DNA from: Notospermus geniculatus
Lineage: Eukaryota > Nemertea > Pilidiophora > Heteronemertea > Lineidae
Assembly: GCA_002633025.1 (NCBI GenBank)
Contig: NMRB01000031.1
Coordinates: forward strand, 178,228-242,227
Reading direction: 5' to 3'
Length of the DNA stretch: 64,000 bases
Under the pieces are notes generated by a model. The model saw only the letters and a list, made by a program, of their open reading frames with translations. It made no database searches and had not been told where the DNA came from. Made by a program: the position numbers and the translations under genes. How positions within the stretch are numbered: the stretch's first letter is position 1; each line of letters starts with the position of its first letter. Below are positions 1 through 12,800 of this stretch, one piece after another.

Positions 1-1078
1 CAATCAGTGATATAATTGACAGAAATCAATCAAGGAGATAATTGATTGGAATGGAAGCAATTGTCTTCCTCTGATGCATGAGAGGGATTCACTCTGAACT
101 GGAAAACCGTTGCAGCCATAAATACTGACTAGATGTGAGGCTGAATAAATGGATAAACCCATAAAATTGGGCAATTTGAAATTTTCAAGTCACGGTATGA
201 TGTGTTGGTCTATTAATTTGCCTTTTGATGGCTGCTCATGACAGATTCTTGTTATTTGTTGATCAGTAGTGTACAGGATGATCATCGAACTTCAGAGTTG
301 ACCCTGGCCTTCCAGTTGAGGTATGTAGGGCCTTGGAGATTTGACTGGCAGTTTATTTGAGCAGTGAACAAGAAGTTCATCAAAATGTGACCCGTCACAG
401 CAAAACCAGTCGCATGACGCTCAGAAGGTGAGCCTCAACGAACTAAGATGACACCAGGAAAGAATAGAAGAAATAGATTCTTTCAGATTTCATAATAGGC
501 AGACAATATTGAAACTGACAAACATTTGGTCTCATCCTGCCAAGCTAAGAGTGACATGCGACTGCATGGTTTTGCTGTAATGGGTCACAAATGTATCGGG
601 CGTCTCAAGTGCTTATGGGCAAGAGAAGATGTTCAGTCTGCATTTCTGTCACCAAAATTATATTGTACACCTGTCCAAACATTCCATTGAAATGTGTCAA
701 AGGAGAGCAAACAAGAGGTTTCACGAGGAAGTTTTCAACCATGGATTAGGGTATCAATATGCAAGCGACGACATTCGTTAGTCACCCTCCATTTATTTGA
801 GATTTCATCCTGGCATCATGTGACTAATCTCTTCCCCACAGCCGAAGATCTGATGGATTATTGTCTGCCCCAAGAGTCCACCCTCATCAGTCACAGCTTC
901 TGACCAATGAATGGGCCTGTCAGGGCCAAACAACATAATTCCAGTACTGAGGATCTCGGTAATCTTTGGGGAACTGACCACGTGCCAAGGGCTAATTTCT
1001 GTTAATCGCGACACATTGAAAACAAACAGCTCTTGAAATTGCATTTCTGATGAATGCCCAAGTGATAGCTGTATCATT
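1..1078. other. unassigned sequence, no gene recognised
   Basis: No splice-bounded coding exon, RNA gene or recognisable repeat was found. Short overlapping open frames occur on both strands between about 800 and 1240, but none resembles a known protein and they have no convincing splice signals. Confidence 0.4.
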
Positions 1079-1561
1079 GTTAATTATTCCGTTTGCTGAA
1101 ATTAATGTCCTTGCCCCTTTACCCAAGGTCTGGTTGGGTGCATTAACCTTCATACTCTGGTTCCCTACGGCTCGGATAAAGCCCTCTGTCTTCTGTAACA
1201 TTTGGAAGATGCCAAATTGGACATGGGAACCAAAAAGAAGCATGTGTCAATTGGTTCCACTGGACCAGTCAGGGGTGGACCGAGGGTTTGGTTCAGCCAG
1301 GGGTGGGGGGTCACAACTATCACTAATGCATCATGAAGAGGTGGGGCCCACTCTGAAACCCCAATTCTTTTGGCATAAGTGGGTCCAATGTCACTTGTGC
1401 CCCCTCGATCACCCTCTGCCTCAGTGCTTCACTTTGCTGACCTATGAGAAGCAAAGCTAGTGGAAATACCACATGAGTCACCAAACATTTTACCAGCCTT
1501 GAACTTTTTATCCCGTAAGTTTCTCAGCTGAGCTTCCAGCTGTATTGCTCTGTCTCCAAAC
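1079..1561 (+). repeat. direct repeat pair A, copy 1 (about 483 bp)
   Basis: This block matches 1869-2349 in the same orientation with scattered substitutions and one-base indels. Both copies begin near ATTCCGTTTGCTGAA and end near GCTCTGTCTCCAAAC. The longest open frame in copy 1 is not kept open in copy 2, so the repeat is probably non-coding. It may be an unnamed mobile element or a local tandem duplication. The family is not recognised. Confidence 0.8.
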
Positions 1562-1868
1562 ATTTTTCTACAGGAAAAAATGAGATAAAGACGTTGCCGT
1601 TATCGCCATCCTACCTCTTTATTTTAAGGAAAAAAGCAAAGGAATTTTAGAAATCTTCATCCGCGACAAGATGGTGTAAATTTTAATGTCATGCGACCGA
1701 AAAAATAGGGTTTATTTCACGCCAGAAGTTAATGGAAATGACTGGAAATCACGTTGAAAAAAGAAACTTCGGTCTCATCGATCGCAGCGCCACGTCGTGA
1801 CGTTAGTTCGTCCGGTTCCTCATTATTCCGTTTGCCGCCACGTCGTGACGTTAGTTCGTCCGGTTCCT
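1562..1868. repeat. spacer with a 48-bp tandem duplication
   Basis: The spacer between the two copies of repeat pair A contains a 48-bp CpG-containing unit present twice in tandem at about 1788-1835 and 1836-1883. Each unit contains CACGTCGTGACG and ends with the first bases of repeat A. The repeat boundary is therefore itself duplicated, which points to a replication or recombination event here. Confidence 0.7.
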
Positions 1869-2349
1869 CATTATTCCGTTTGCTGAAATAAATGTCCTTG
1901 TCCCTTTACCCAAGGTCTGGTTGGGTGCATTAACCTTCATACTCTGGGTCCCCACGGCCGGGATAAAGCCCTCTGTCTTCTGTAACATTTGGAAGATGCC
2001 AAATTGGATATGGGAACCAAAAAGAAGCATGTGTCGATTGGTTTCACTGGACCAGTCAGGGGTGGACCGAGGGTTTGGTTAAGCCAGGGGTGGGGGGTCA
2101 CAACTATCACTAATGCATCATGAAGAGGTGGGGCCCACTCTGAAACCCCCAATTCTTGTGGCATAAGTGGGTCAATGTCACTCGTGCCCCCTCGATCACC
2201 CTCTGCCTCAGTGCTTCACTTTGCAGACCTATGAGAAGCTAAGCTAGTGAAAATAATCACATGAGTCACCAAACATTTTACCAGCCGTGAACTTTTTATC
2301 CCGTAAATTTCTGAGCTGAGCTTCCAGCTGTATTGCTCTGTCTCCAAAC
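1869..2349 (+). repeat. direct repeat pair A, copy 2 (about 481 bp)
   Basis: Second copy of the block at 1079-1561, diverged by a few percent. See copy 1. No conserved open frame is shared by the two copies. Confidence 0.8.
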
Positions 2350-3151
2350 CACTATTGATACTATGATACGGCTGTTGTCTCAAGTGGTACAAGTCTACAG
2401 GGGGAAATTCCCACCCCTATCAATGCTTAATTAAATTAGTCAATTAACTGGCTAATAATCAGAGACGTGATCCAGCCCGACGGTATTGGAAACACTAGCA
2501 CAACATCGCTGCAGCTGATGAATCGGCAACACAGCATCCGAGGATCGAGAGGCAGAAATTGATGCAATCGTCCTGGGATGCGTCAGTATCTAAGGCGATT
2601 GATGATTCCGTCATTTTATGGTGTATCATTGTCACTATGTTTCTAATGACAACACTTGTGTTCCCGTAATCCCCCGTTCTTTACGACCGCCAATTTATCG
2701 GAATGGTCTGAATCATAGGATTGCATTTAACATTATATCGACAGGGTGGCGGTTTAGTGCTTAACTCCATCTGCGCCGATAGAATTCTATACTTGAAGAA
2801 ACCCTGCATGACCATTTCTAAAGCCTTTGCTTTCATAAAAGGGATATTTTATGAACTTCTGCAGTTTGTCTTTTGCAAATTCCAAATCCAAAATCAATCT
2901 AAGGCAGAAATCTATGTCTGTCCTAGACATTCCTTGATTTGAATGGCTCCCTGTGGCCTCTTCATTCAGCATCATATTAATTTAACGTCTTCTGAAACTT
3001 GCTTTTGAAATCATACTCGTTCTTCAAAGACAGAAAACTTACCCTCTGGGGGCATTAGTATCGCATTTTAAAACCCTATATGTTTTCTAGGGACGGAAAA
3101 TTTCAATTAATCACGTTGAATTTTCATTTGAGAGCTTTTGATTTGGTTTTA
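2350..3151. other. unassigned sequence
   Basis: No gene, RNA or repeat was recognised between repeat pair A and the 5.8-kb duplicated block. Confidence 0.4.
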
Positions 3152-3974
3152 TATTTAAGGCACTGATATGTAATTAATATTTTCAAATTATATGAGTAGT
3201 GATGATGCTTGAGTTAAAACGCAAGAGTAGAGGATGATGAATTACCAAAACTTTCTTCATAAGGATTGCTTTTTTTACAAGTGTATGTGTGTATATCATT
3301 TTGATTGGAACTTCTTCTGATCTGAAGTTCTTTTTGTGTACGAAGACATTTCATAGTTTTGAGAAATGAGATATTAAGTTTGCATGGATCACCAATATGA
3401 GTGTCTGTTTCAGTCATGGCTTTCATATTACCAATACAGGTACCTAGGATTTATCAAAGTGTTGAATTAAGATTTCGGCATCATATGGTAAGCTGTACAC
3501 TGTATCCAACTGCAGGAGAAAAAGCTGTCTGGTTGAAGAGTCACCCTCCATGTCATGAGGTGTGGACTTTGACAGATCACGGAAACTGAAGAAAACCACA
3601 GCATCATTCTATGAGAGATGCCCAGGCATTTGACACCAAGCCTCACAGAGTAAAAACCGAAGAAAACCACAGCATCATTCTATGAGAGATGACTAGGCAT
3701 TAGACACCAAGCCTCACAGAGTTCTGACACCATCCACCTACTTACAACACAACCCCACCACTTTCAATACAAATAAAAATCTATTTCCAATCCACTTGCA
3801 GACACCCCAACCGGCACCACCACAATGTCGCCTTCTTCATGATATTTTATCATGGGGTTTCAACGCACTATAATGGACAGTCATCAGTGTTTTTTTATGA
3901 CAACAGCAGAAAGTGTCCCCTAATGTCAGAGGCTTTGGATAGATGAGGGCGAAAAGCAAACCTCTAAAAGTCAA

Positions 3975-4200
3975 GAAAGATGTCATTGCTTTCCACTGCT
4001 ATACAGTCTAAAAGTCTTTCACATTATTCCCCCAGGCTCTCCAGAACTTTCTGGAGAAGTCCCAAGGAGCTGCTGATTCAATGCTCAATTGATCCTTTCA
4101 GACCAGTTGAGAGTAGTCTACAGAGTGGGGCGTTGATTGGGTATCGAACCCTCAGCCTCTCGGGATCAAGTCCGATGCTCTACTTGAACCATTCTCTTCA
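3975..4200 (-). mobile_element. tRNA-derived SINE (copy in block copy 1)
   Basis: On the minus strand, 4193-4141 reads as a tRNA-like head. It has a box A-like stretch ending in AGTAGAGCATCGG and a good box B, GGTTCGATACC. The sequence that follows on the minus strand, roughly 4140-4030, shares a central domain with the SINE at 42070: GCAYTGAA, an AGCTCCTT-like stretch, then GAGCCTGGG. The anticodon and acceptor arms do not form a normal tRNA, so this is a SINE and not a functional tRNA gene. The 3' end is not defined. Confidence 0.6.
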
Positions 4201-5619
4201 CGACTGTGATCTGTGACAGGAGATTTCCCGTTGCTACAGTAACTGAATAATATTCTTATCAGAGTGGTTCATCTGAGACAAATATGTCTCGAGACAACTG
4301 CACGTCGTCTTTACCAGTGGAAAATCCACACTTTCCTCGTTAGAACTATATATGATAGTGCTGATTACAAAAATATGTCCCCGAGTCTTGTAATTTTGCT
4401 GAGCAGTTTTCACCTGGGCTGACAAGTAAATGCACTCTCCCTATTTCCTTTGTCGCTTGCTTCTGCCCCATTCCTCTGAATGCCTTATTAGGTATGGTGT
4501 GGTACTATCAATCATTAAAGGTTGGTTTCCGCTGTACATGGTGAAAAAAGATGGCGGATGATATCGCCACAGGTGGGAGATGTAGGTAATTGGGGCTAAT
4601 TAGGTGATCCAGGGGAAGATTTACCTGAAATGTCATAAAAATGAGCAAAATATTGGATATTTGACTTTAATTGGGATATTGATTTGTGCAAGTGGGAATG
4701 TAACATATGGTGGTCTTGCCTTTACTTCGCATGGCAAAGCCAGGGAAAAGCCATATCTGTTTCGTGTCTCACAGAAAGGGGAGTTGTGATCTACACCGAC
4801 ATTTCACTTCGTCTGTGCCCTTTACCACTAAGGTCATGGTTCTCAGCTACTTCCTTCCAATTTTCATTTATCACCACAGATGCCACAGAAAAAAGCCAGA
4901 CGGATGATATAAATTCCACACAGATAACAGATCATCAAAACACTTCCCACTTCTTGTTTCAACAACATTTCCTGATAAATCTCTTTGTTCCCATGTAACT
5001 CCCGTGATACGATCAATCGGAATCCTACAAAAAGAATGAAGAGAAAGTGTTCTGAAATCTACAAGCCGCTGACGGCGACAACTACGGATCTCCATCATGG
5101 GAGGCAATTTAATTCCCGTACGATGTCGGGCAAGAGTCTTTACATTTCAAAGTGATGCGAGATTAAATTGCTTTAGAGTTTGTTCCATGTCAGACTCATG
5201 ACACACATGTATAGCTGCTTAAAAAATACACAGGTAATTTAGGCCACTTAGGGTGAGATGTACTGAAATAAAAACAGCTTTGCGATACACACCAAACAAC
5301 TCTCGGAGTGCTGGACGAATTAGAATCATTAAAGAAAAAGGTGGAAAAAAATTCAATGTAACTGAACCACTTTGCTCTCTACTTTCGTTGGGTTGCATTA
5401 TGTTTGTTTGGCAACCTTTTGAATGCACAAAGGAAGTGGTATCTAGGTGGAGAAACATGCCGCACTTCATGAGACACCAAGCTGGTACAAAGAATGATAC
5501 TTCTGTTTGCCAGAAATAATGAAATATCACCCCTTTTTGGCTACAGTTTAGTTCCTAAAGGTAGGCACTGACCATTCTCTCCACAGCAGGTTTCGTCATT
5601 ATTTCCAGATAATTCCATA

Positions 5620-5960
5620 CCGTATTTTTCGGACTATAAGGCGCAGCTTTTTTTCATGAAGAAGGGTCTAAAATTGGGGGTGCGCCTTATAGGGTGGTGC
5701 GCCTTATCTGCAGATAGAGTCCGAAAATTTGATCAGAAGTGTAACAACAAGCTAATTAGCTTGTCACAACAAGCTAATTAATCATACAACCAGGTCAGTT
5801 TGATGCATAACATTGCTGTGGTTCACCTGATGACTGCGTCTTATAGGGAGGTGCGTCTTATAGGGCAGTGCGTCTTATGTATGGATTTCGTCAAGGGTTT
5901 AGGGTGAAATTAGGGGGTGCGCCTTATAGTCAGGTGCGCCCTATAGTCGCGAAAATACGG
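5620..5960. mobile_element. MITE-like DNA transposon, 341 bp, TA target duplication
   Basis: The ends are imperfect terminal inverted repeats of about 26 bp. The left end starts CCGTATTTTTCGGACTATAA and the complement of the right end starts CCGTATTTTCGCGACTATAG. It is flanked by TA at 5618-5619 and 5961-5962. The other copy of the duplicated block carries the empty site with a single TA at 12411-12412, which fixes the boundaries exactly. The interior has several GCGCCTTATAG-type subrepeats and no coding capacity, so it is non-autonomous. A TA duplication suits Tc1/mariner-like or other TA-targeting superfamilies; the family is not assigned. Confidence 0.88.
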
Positions 5961-8470
5961 TACTTGGGACATAGTGAATGAATGCACTTCCATTTTCCTC
6001 ATCACCTAAGTACAACACAAGGTGTGCCCATCAAAGATCCCAATCTTCTCCTGACAGCTGTCATCAGGTACAGTTCCTCTATCATGTCAGCTGTATCTCC
6101 AGGAAGCTGCAGTTGGCAGAGATTCTTGCTTCTGATACAGATCCTGTGTTGGCATCTTTTATTTTAGGCACCCGACTCTCGTAGCATTGAATCAATGCTC
6201 TCCATTTGCTGCTAAAAGCTGAAAGCAAGTAAAGCGATAAATATGCCTGGAAGGTAAAAAAAGGTTCTCATGATGCCATAATGCATGGCATCAGAGACAG
6301 ATATGGAGCTGTATATTGATCATGGTACAGCTGTTCATTGGTGACTACTGGTACTCCACTGCATCTCTCCTCATTCAAGTAATGTTGATCTGGTAGCTTC
6401 AGGCAAGACTCTCCTCTCATTGTTTCCCTCAACAACAAAACTGAATCGGATCACTGGTGTATTTGGGCAAAAAAGAAGCTATTCCTTTCCAATACCCTCT
6501 TTTTGTCATGTTCTGGATGCTTTTGGTTGAGAATTCTAATTATTGCCTTGGGTCAATGATTGTCTTCAATATCACCTGTTAGACTGGCTTCCAGCTTACC
6601 TGCTTCTAACATGTTTCTTAATGGGCTTGTCTCAGTGTTGTTGTCAAACTTCCAGCGTGCTTAGACACGTTTCTTAGTGGGCATGGTTTGCCATCGTTGT
6701 CAAAGTTGCTGTAGGCTGTTGAACTGGCAGTGATGCTGTCCCCAATTAATCAGAAGATCCAACAAGGTGGGGCTTGGCAGTTCTCATCCAACTTCAATAT
6801 CATATACCTTACCAAGGCCTTTTTCGATATTAATCANCAAAAGCTGTTTAGGTTCCTAAATGGCTTAGAATTTGTTTCTTTGCAATCCATTATTGGGTTG
6901 TTCAATATTTCTTTCCTCTTTTTCTTGCTATTCCTGGGTGCTAGTTGAGGATTTATGTTATCTTTTCTCTCTGGGGTAGCTGAGAATGGGAGCCAATAAT
7001 CAGTAGTTGCCACTGGTTCAAGCCTTCCACTCCAACAGGCGGTAACTCTTCATCAACACGGTTTCATTGCTGCTGTCTGCAAAGTAAAGAAACTTGATGA
7101 AATATCCATTAGGTTTGTCAACAAAACTGCTTTTATTTCAGAAAGCTTCCAATGCTGACTTTTTTTGAAGTCATACTTGCGGAAGAGTTCTCTGCTCATC
7201 ATGAAGTCATTTCTTAATTGCTTAATTCTCTGGATTGCAAGCATTTAGTTGGACAAACCCAGTATAGATTTACTCTTGTCTTAATTCAGAATCTCCGGAT
7301 GAAGACAATGAGCTGATCAGAATCTCAGACGTTACAGACATTTCTTGTTTATGATTACCACTTTTCACTTCTCAGCATTTGACATCACTAACAACCTATA
7401 ATGTCTCCATGTCACATCTTCGCTACAATCCGTTACCATTCCAAACCAGGTTGTGTTGGGATAATTATCTCAGTGTTTGCCTAATTACCTTCAATTAGGG
7501 AATTGAGGGTGAATGCCGGTCCTAAAAAGCTGTATGTCTGGCATGAGTCAAGGGTGCATCTCGTGGCGGAAAATTTAATGGTTGACATGCTTCAGGGAAG
7601 TTAAAACAGGAAGTGACTGGTTATGTTGTCAGTGACAGAGATGACATGTTCTTCCTTTGACATTTGTTTTCAAGCCGTGGTGAAGTACCTAAAACCGCCT
7701 AGCATCATCAACATATTGAAAAACTATGCTCCATTAGAGTTCGTACTAAAGAGCAATTAGGTAATGCAAATGAGTAAAAATCATGTGACGGCTCTAGTCT
7801 CATTTATTTTCATTGAACAAGGAATGTAATTGATTACAGCATTTGCATGTGTTCTTGGTACCGGTATTGGAGATAAAATCAACTCAAGATTTCATCATCA
7901 AGTTTCAGCATGTCTCCCACTGCCACCCTAAAACCCTCCAACATAGGCTATAACCTTGTTGCTCGCAGCTACCCCCAGCTGGTGGCCAGAGCTTGATATC
8001 ATGAGCTGAGAACACTGTTTTCATTGAAAAATGAAATGAAACTGATCAAGGAGTGTCTGCTTTCTTGATGAGCACACCCCCCCCCCCCCTCTTATAANAA
8101 AGCTACAGATACCCCTATATCATGCGATTCTAAGATCATTAACCCCTTGTGAATCATTTTAGATGCATTATGTTGTAGTAGGTGAGGATGTCATGTGCTT
8201 TATTACTTCCTGTCACCTTCTCCATAATCAAAATGACACACTTCTCTTTATTGCTTGCGTCATTATCATCCTCCTTGCAATGTGGTTCATATTTTGTGAT
8301 GCAAGGTTGGGGTGACCTACTGCCTCCCTTCTGTAAATGTCTTTCACTCACATAATTAATGCAACCTTAGTTTCGGTTCAGAGATGCATAGAGGGAAATC
8401 TGCAACTGTCACTTCAGAGATTGTCTGTTTTGCACCATAAACTGACTGTTTTCTGTGTTTGCCTCCACCG

Positions 8471-8885
8471 TCCCTTTCTTTCATTGCCCAAATCTTTACC
8501 ATTACATTCTTCAATTGTCTAAGCATTATACTTTCTGCATTATCTATCACTTCCAATCATAGGTAATTCTCTTGTTCAATCATAGTGAGATTGGTGGGGG
8601 TGGGGTTCTTTTCGAAAATCTCTGGCTTTCTTGATTTTGAAAGAATATTTTGACCTTGGTCAGCCTACCCAAACCATCCCTTTCTTTCACTGCCCAAATC
8701 CTTACCATTACATTCTTCAATTGTCTAAACAGTTACTTTCTGCATTGCGTTACCTATCACTCCCAATCAAAGGCAGTTCTCTTGTTTATTCATAGTGAGA
8801 TTGGGCGTATGCTTTTCAAAAATCTCCCGCTTTCTTGATTGCTGAAGAATATTTTCTTTCAAATACCCTGACTGACCTTGGTCAG
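8471..8885 (+). repeat. 206-bp tandem duplication private to block copy 1
   Basis: TCCCTTTCTTTCAYTGCCC starts at 8471 and again at 8677. The two units run in parallel to TGACCTTGGTCAG. The other block copy has a single unit, at about 15328-15540. Confidence 0.8.
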
Positions 8886-8969
8886 TTTACCAGTTGGTGA
8901 CTCATTCTCGGAAATCTAAACTCCCTTTCTCTTGCAGATGAAAAAACTCACCTAAACTCATCAGAAGGT

Positions 8970-9270
8970 ATTATGATAATTAGCTTCTGAACTGCAGATC
9001 GGTGGGTGATCGTCCGATTTATCGGTGACAGCTAGATCGGCCCTATTTCCCCAGCTGGTGATGACTGCATAGAGCTAGGACCTAACTCATCAGTTGGCCT
9101 TTGAGCACTGCATGCAGCATCCATCCAGCAAATGATGCATTTAGGCCCAATGTTAAACATACAGAGACAGGGCCTACCACCACCCACCGTGACCGTACGC
9201 GTATGGCCATGGCTAGGCCTACCGGTAGGGCTATGCACTAGGCCTAGGGAGGCAGGCCTATGACCATGAT
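8970..9270. other. spacer between the 5.8-kb copies, left part
   Basis: Single-copy sequence within this window. From about 9070 to 9265 it is rich in AGGCCT and TAGGCCTA motifs and leads into the palindromic element at 9271. No gene was seen. Confidence 0.4.
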
Positions 9271-9475
9271 GACAGGCGCGACTCTCATACGTCTGTCTGT
9301 ACTTGTAGGGGGAAGGTTCTCCGGGACCCTTGGGGCTTACTACACCACTAAACAGCTAAAAAGGACTTTTTTAGTGGTGTAAATGTAAATGTAATAAGGC
9401 CAAGGGTCCCGAAGAACCTCCCCCCCTCTCCCTACAAGTAGGCCTACAAGTAGAGACACTCGTATGAGACGCCTG
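9271..9475. mobile_element. palindromic (foldback) element, about 205 bp
   Basis: The two halves are inverted complements. The outer arms are ACAGGCG...CTCATACG and CGTATGAG...CGCCTGT. The middle arms are CTTGTAGGGGGAAGGTTCT and its degenerate complement near 9410-9440, together with GGGACCCTTGG against CCAAGGGTCCC. The inner arms are TACACCACTAAA and TTTAGTGGTGTA around a short loop at about 9353-9368. Nearly the whole element can fold into one hairpin, as expected of a MITE or foldback transposon. Target-site duplications are unclear. Confidence 0.8.
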
Positions 9476-9811
9476 TGCTATGACATTTTGTTACTTCTTT
9501 TGTAGATTCACACTCACAGCCATGACAGACGACCGAGACGTTCACCGAGACTCAGCTTTCTTGCCTCAGTCAAAGCTCAAGATGTGCAGACAATAACTAA
9601 CACCGATCAGTCACGTGGGGAATTATGATTTCTTGATTCAACTTGATTCTTTCCAACTTAACATGTACTGGTACACAATTATAAATAATATACTGTTACA
9701 CCATTATTTTCAGACTATGAGCTGGGCAGCAGGTACATGGGCTTCTTGCTTTCCCACAGTAAAGCATAACATCAACGCTCAGCTAGGTCTGCTGGCGTTT
9801 GCCAGCTCTAG
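9476..9811. other. spacer between the 5.8-kb copies, right part
   Basis: No gene or repeat was recognised. It ends abruptly at the start of block copy 2 (TATTTAAGG at 9812). Confidence 0.4.
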
Positions 9812-12800
9812 TATTTAAGGCACTGATATGTAATTAATATTTTCAAATTATACGAGTAGTGATGATGCTTGAGTTAAAACGCAAGAGTAGAGGATGATGA
9901 ATTACCAAAACTTTCTTCATAAGGATTGCTTTTTTACAAGTGTATGTGTGTATATCATTTTGATTAGAACTTCTTCTGATCTGTAAGTTCTTTTTGTGTA
10001 TTGAAGACATTTCATAGTTTTGAGAAACGATAAATTAAGTTTGGATGGATCACCAATATGAGTGTCTGTTTCAGTCATGGCTTTCATATTACCAATACAG
10101 GTACCTAGGATTTATCAAAGTGTTGAATTAAGATTTCAGCATCATATGGTAAGCTGTACACTGTATCCAACTGCAGGAGAAAAAGCTGTCTGGTTGAAGA
10201 GTCACCCTCCATGTCATGAGGTGTAGACTTTGACAGATCACGAAAACCGAAGAAAACCACAGCATCATTCTATGAGAGATGCCCAGGCATTTGACACCAA
10301 GCCTCACTGAGTTCTGACACCATCCACCCACTTACAACACGACCCCACCACTTTCAATACAAATAAAAATCTATTTCCAATCCACTTGCAGACACCCCAA
10401 CCGGCACCACCACAATGTCGCCTTCTTCATGATCGTCTTCCTCATACAGGAATACCTGACCCAATCACCTTCCTCAATGCGTTACACCTGCGCCGGGCAA
10501 TAATCATGAACCTAATGTACCTTTTATTGGCCAATCTCTGCCTTTATTTTGCTACGGAAAAGAACACTCGTTCACGGCTTTGCAATAGATGCAGATGGTA
10601 CCAAAGGTGCAATGAATGAATTGGCAGCAAAGCATTTTTATCATGGGGTTTCAACGCACTATAATGGACAGTCATCAGTGTTTTTTTATGACAACAGCAG
10701 AAAGTGTCCCCTAATGTCAGAGGCTTTAGATAGATGAGGGCGAAAAGCAAACCACTAAAAGTCAAGAAAGATGTCATTGCTTTCCACTGCTATGCAGTCT
10801 AAAAGTCTTTCACATTATTCCCCCAGTCTCTCCAGAACTTTTTGGAGAAGTCCCAAGGAGCTGCTGATTCAATGCTCAATTGATCCTTTCAGACCAGTTG
10901 ATAGTAGCCTACAGAGTGGGGCCTTGATTGGGTATGGAACCCTCGGCCTCTCGGGATCAAGTCTGATGCTCTACTTGAACCATTCTCTTCACGACTGTGA
11001 TCTGTGACAGGAGATTTCCCGTTGCTACAGTAACTGAATAATATTCTTATCAGAGTGGTTCATCTGAGACAAATATGTCTCGAGACAACTGCACCTCGTC
11101 TTTACCAGTGAAAAATCCACACTTTCCTTGTTAGAACTATGTATGATAGTGCTGATTACAAAAATATGTCCCCGAGTCTTGTAATTTTGCTGAGCAGTTT
11201 TCACCTGGGCTGACAAGTAAATGCACTCTCCCTATTTCCTTTGTCGCTTGCTTCTGCCCCATTCCTCTGAATGCCTTATTAGGTATGGTGCGGTACTATC
11301 AATCATTAAAGGTTGGTTTCCGCTGTACATGGTGAAAAAAGATGGCGGATGATATCGCCACAGGTGGGAGATGTAGGTAATTGGGGCTAATTAGGTGATC
11401 CAGGGGAAGATTTACCTGAAATGTCAGAAAAATGAGCAAAATATTGGATATTTTGACTTTAATTAGGACATTGATTTGTGCAAGTGGGAATGTAACATAT
11501 GGTGGTCTTGCCTTTACTTCGCATGGCAAAGCCAGGGAAAAGCCATATCTGTTTCGTGTCTCACAGAAAGGGGAGTTGTGATCTACACCGACATTTCACT
11601 TCGTCTGTGCCCTTTACCACTAAGGTCATGGTTCTCAGCTTCTTCCTTCCAATTTTCATTTATCACCACAGATGCCACAGAAAAAAGCCAGACGGATGAT
11701 ATAAATTCCACACAGATAACAGATCATCAAAACACTTCCCACTTCTTGTTTCAACAACATTTCCTGATAAATCTCTCTGTTCCCATGTAACTCCCGTGAT
11801 ACGATCAATCGGAATCCTACAAAAAGAATGAAGAGAAAGTGTTCTGAAATCTACAAGCCGCTGACGGCGACAACTACGGATCTCCATCATGGGAGGCAAT
11901 TTAATTCCCGTACGATGTCGGGCAAGAGTCTTTACATTTCAAAGTGATGCGAGATTAAATTGCTTTAGAGTTTGTTCCATGTCAGACTCATGACACACAT
12001 GTATAGCTGCTTAAAAAATATACAGGTAATTTAGGCCACTTAGGGTGAGATGTACTGAAATAAAAACAGCTTTGCGATACACACCAAACAATTCTTGGAG
12101 TGCTGGACGAATTAGAATCATTAAAGAAAAAGGTGGAAAAAAATTCAATGTAACTGAACCACTTTGCTCTCTACTTTCGTTGGGTTGCATTATGTTTGGC
12201 AACCTTTTGAATGCACAAAGGAAGTGGTATCTGTATAGGTGGAGAAACATGCCGCACTTCACGAGACACCAAGCTGGTACAAAGAATGATACTTCTGTTT
12301 GCCAGAAATAATGAAATATCACCCCTTTTTGGCTACAATTTTAGTTCCTAAAGGTTGGCACTGACCATTCTCTCCACAGCAGGTTTCGTCATAATTTCCA
12401 GATAATTCCATACTTGGGACATAGTGAATGAATGCACTTCCACTTTCCTCATCACCTAAGTACAACACAAGGTGTGCCCATCAAAGATCCCAATCTTCTC
12501 CTGACAGCTGTCATCAGGTACAGTTCCTCTATCATGTCAGCTGTATCTCCAGGAAGCTGCAGTTGGCAGAGATTCTTGCTTCTGATACAGATCCTGTGTT
12601 GGCATCTTTTATTTTAGGTACCCGACTCTTGTAGCATTGAATCAATGCTCTCCATTTGCTGCTAAAAGCTGAAAGCAAGTAAAGCGATAAATATGCCTGG
12701 AAGGTAAAAAAAGGTTCTCATGATGGCATAATGCATGGCATCAGAGACAGATATGGAGCTGTATATTGATCACGGTACAGCTGTTCATTGGTGACTACTG

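Larger units (their letters stand above)
3152..8969 (+). repeat. 5.8-kb duplicated block, copy 1
   Basis: The block starts at TATTTAAGGCACTG and ends at CATCAGAAGGT. It matches 9812-15620 in direct orientation, with only occasional substitutions over most of its length. Copy 1 differs in structure: a 341-bp MITE (5620-5960), a roughly 66-bp tandem duplication near 3588-3720, a 206-bp tandem duplication (8471-8885), absence of about 200 bp present at 10434-10635, and two single-N gaps (6837, 8098) where copy 2 has extra sequence. Open frames shift between the copies; for example a 4-bp indel near 5404 breaks the frame seen at 5253-5519. I see no conserved gene inside. It is either a segmental duplication or two haplotypes assembled in series. 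Confidence 0.9.

Noticed and set aside
1050-1460. 136-codon open frame
   Set aside because: It lies in direct repeat A, and the second copy does not preserve the frame. No recognised domain.
4141-4193. Possible minus-strand tRNA gene
   Set aside because: Good box B but no foldable acceptor stem; it is the head of a SINE and is duplicated with the block.
8084-8091. Poly-C tract as a regulatory element
   Set aside because: Homopolymer beside an assembly gap; there is also a poly-C run in the other block copy. No evidence of function.
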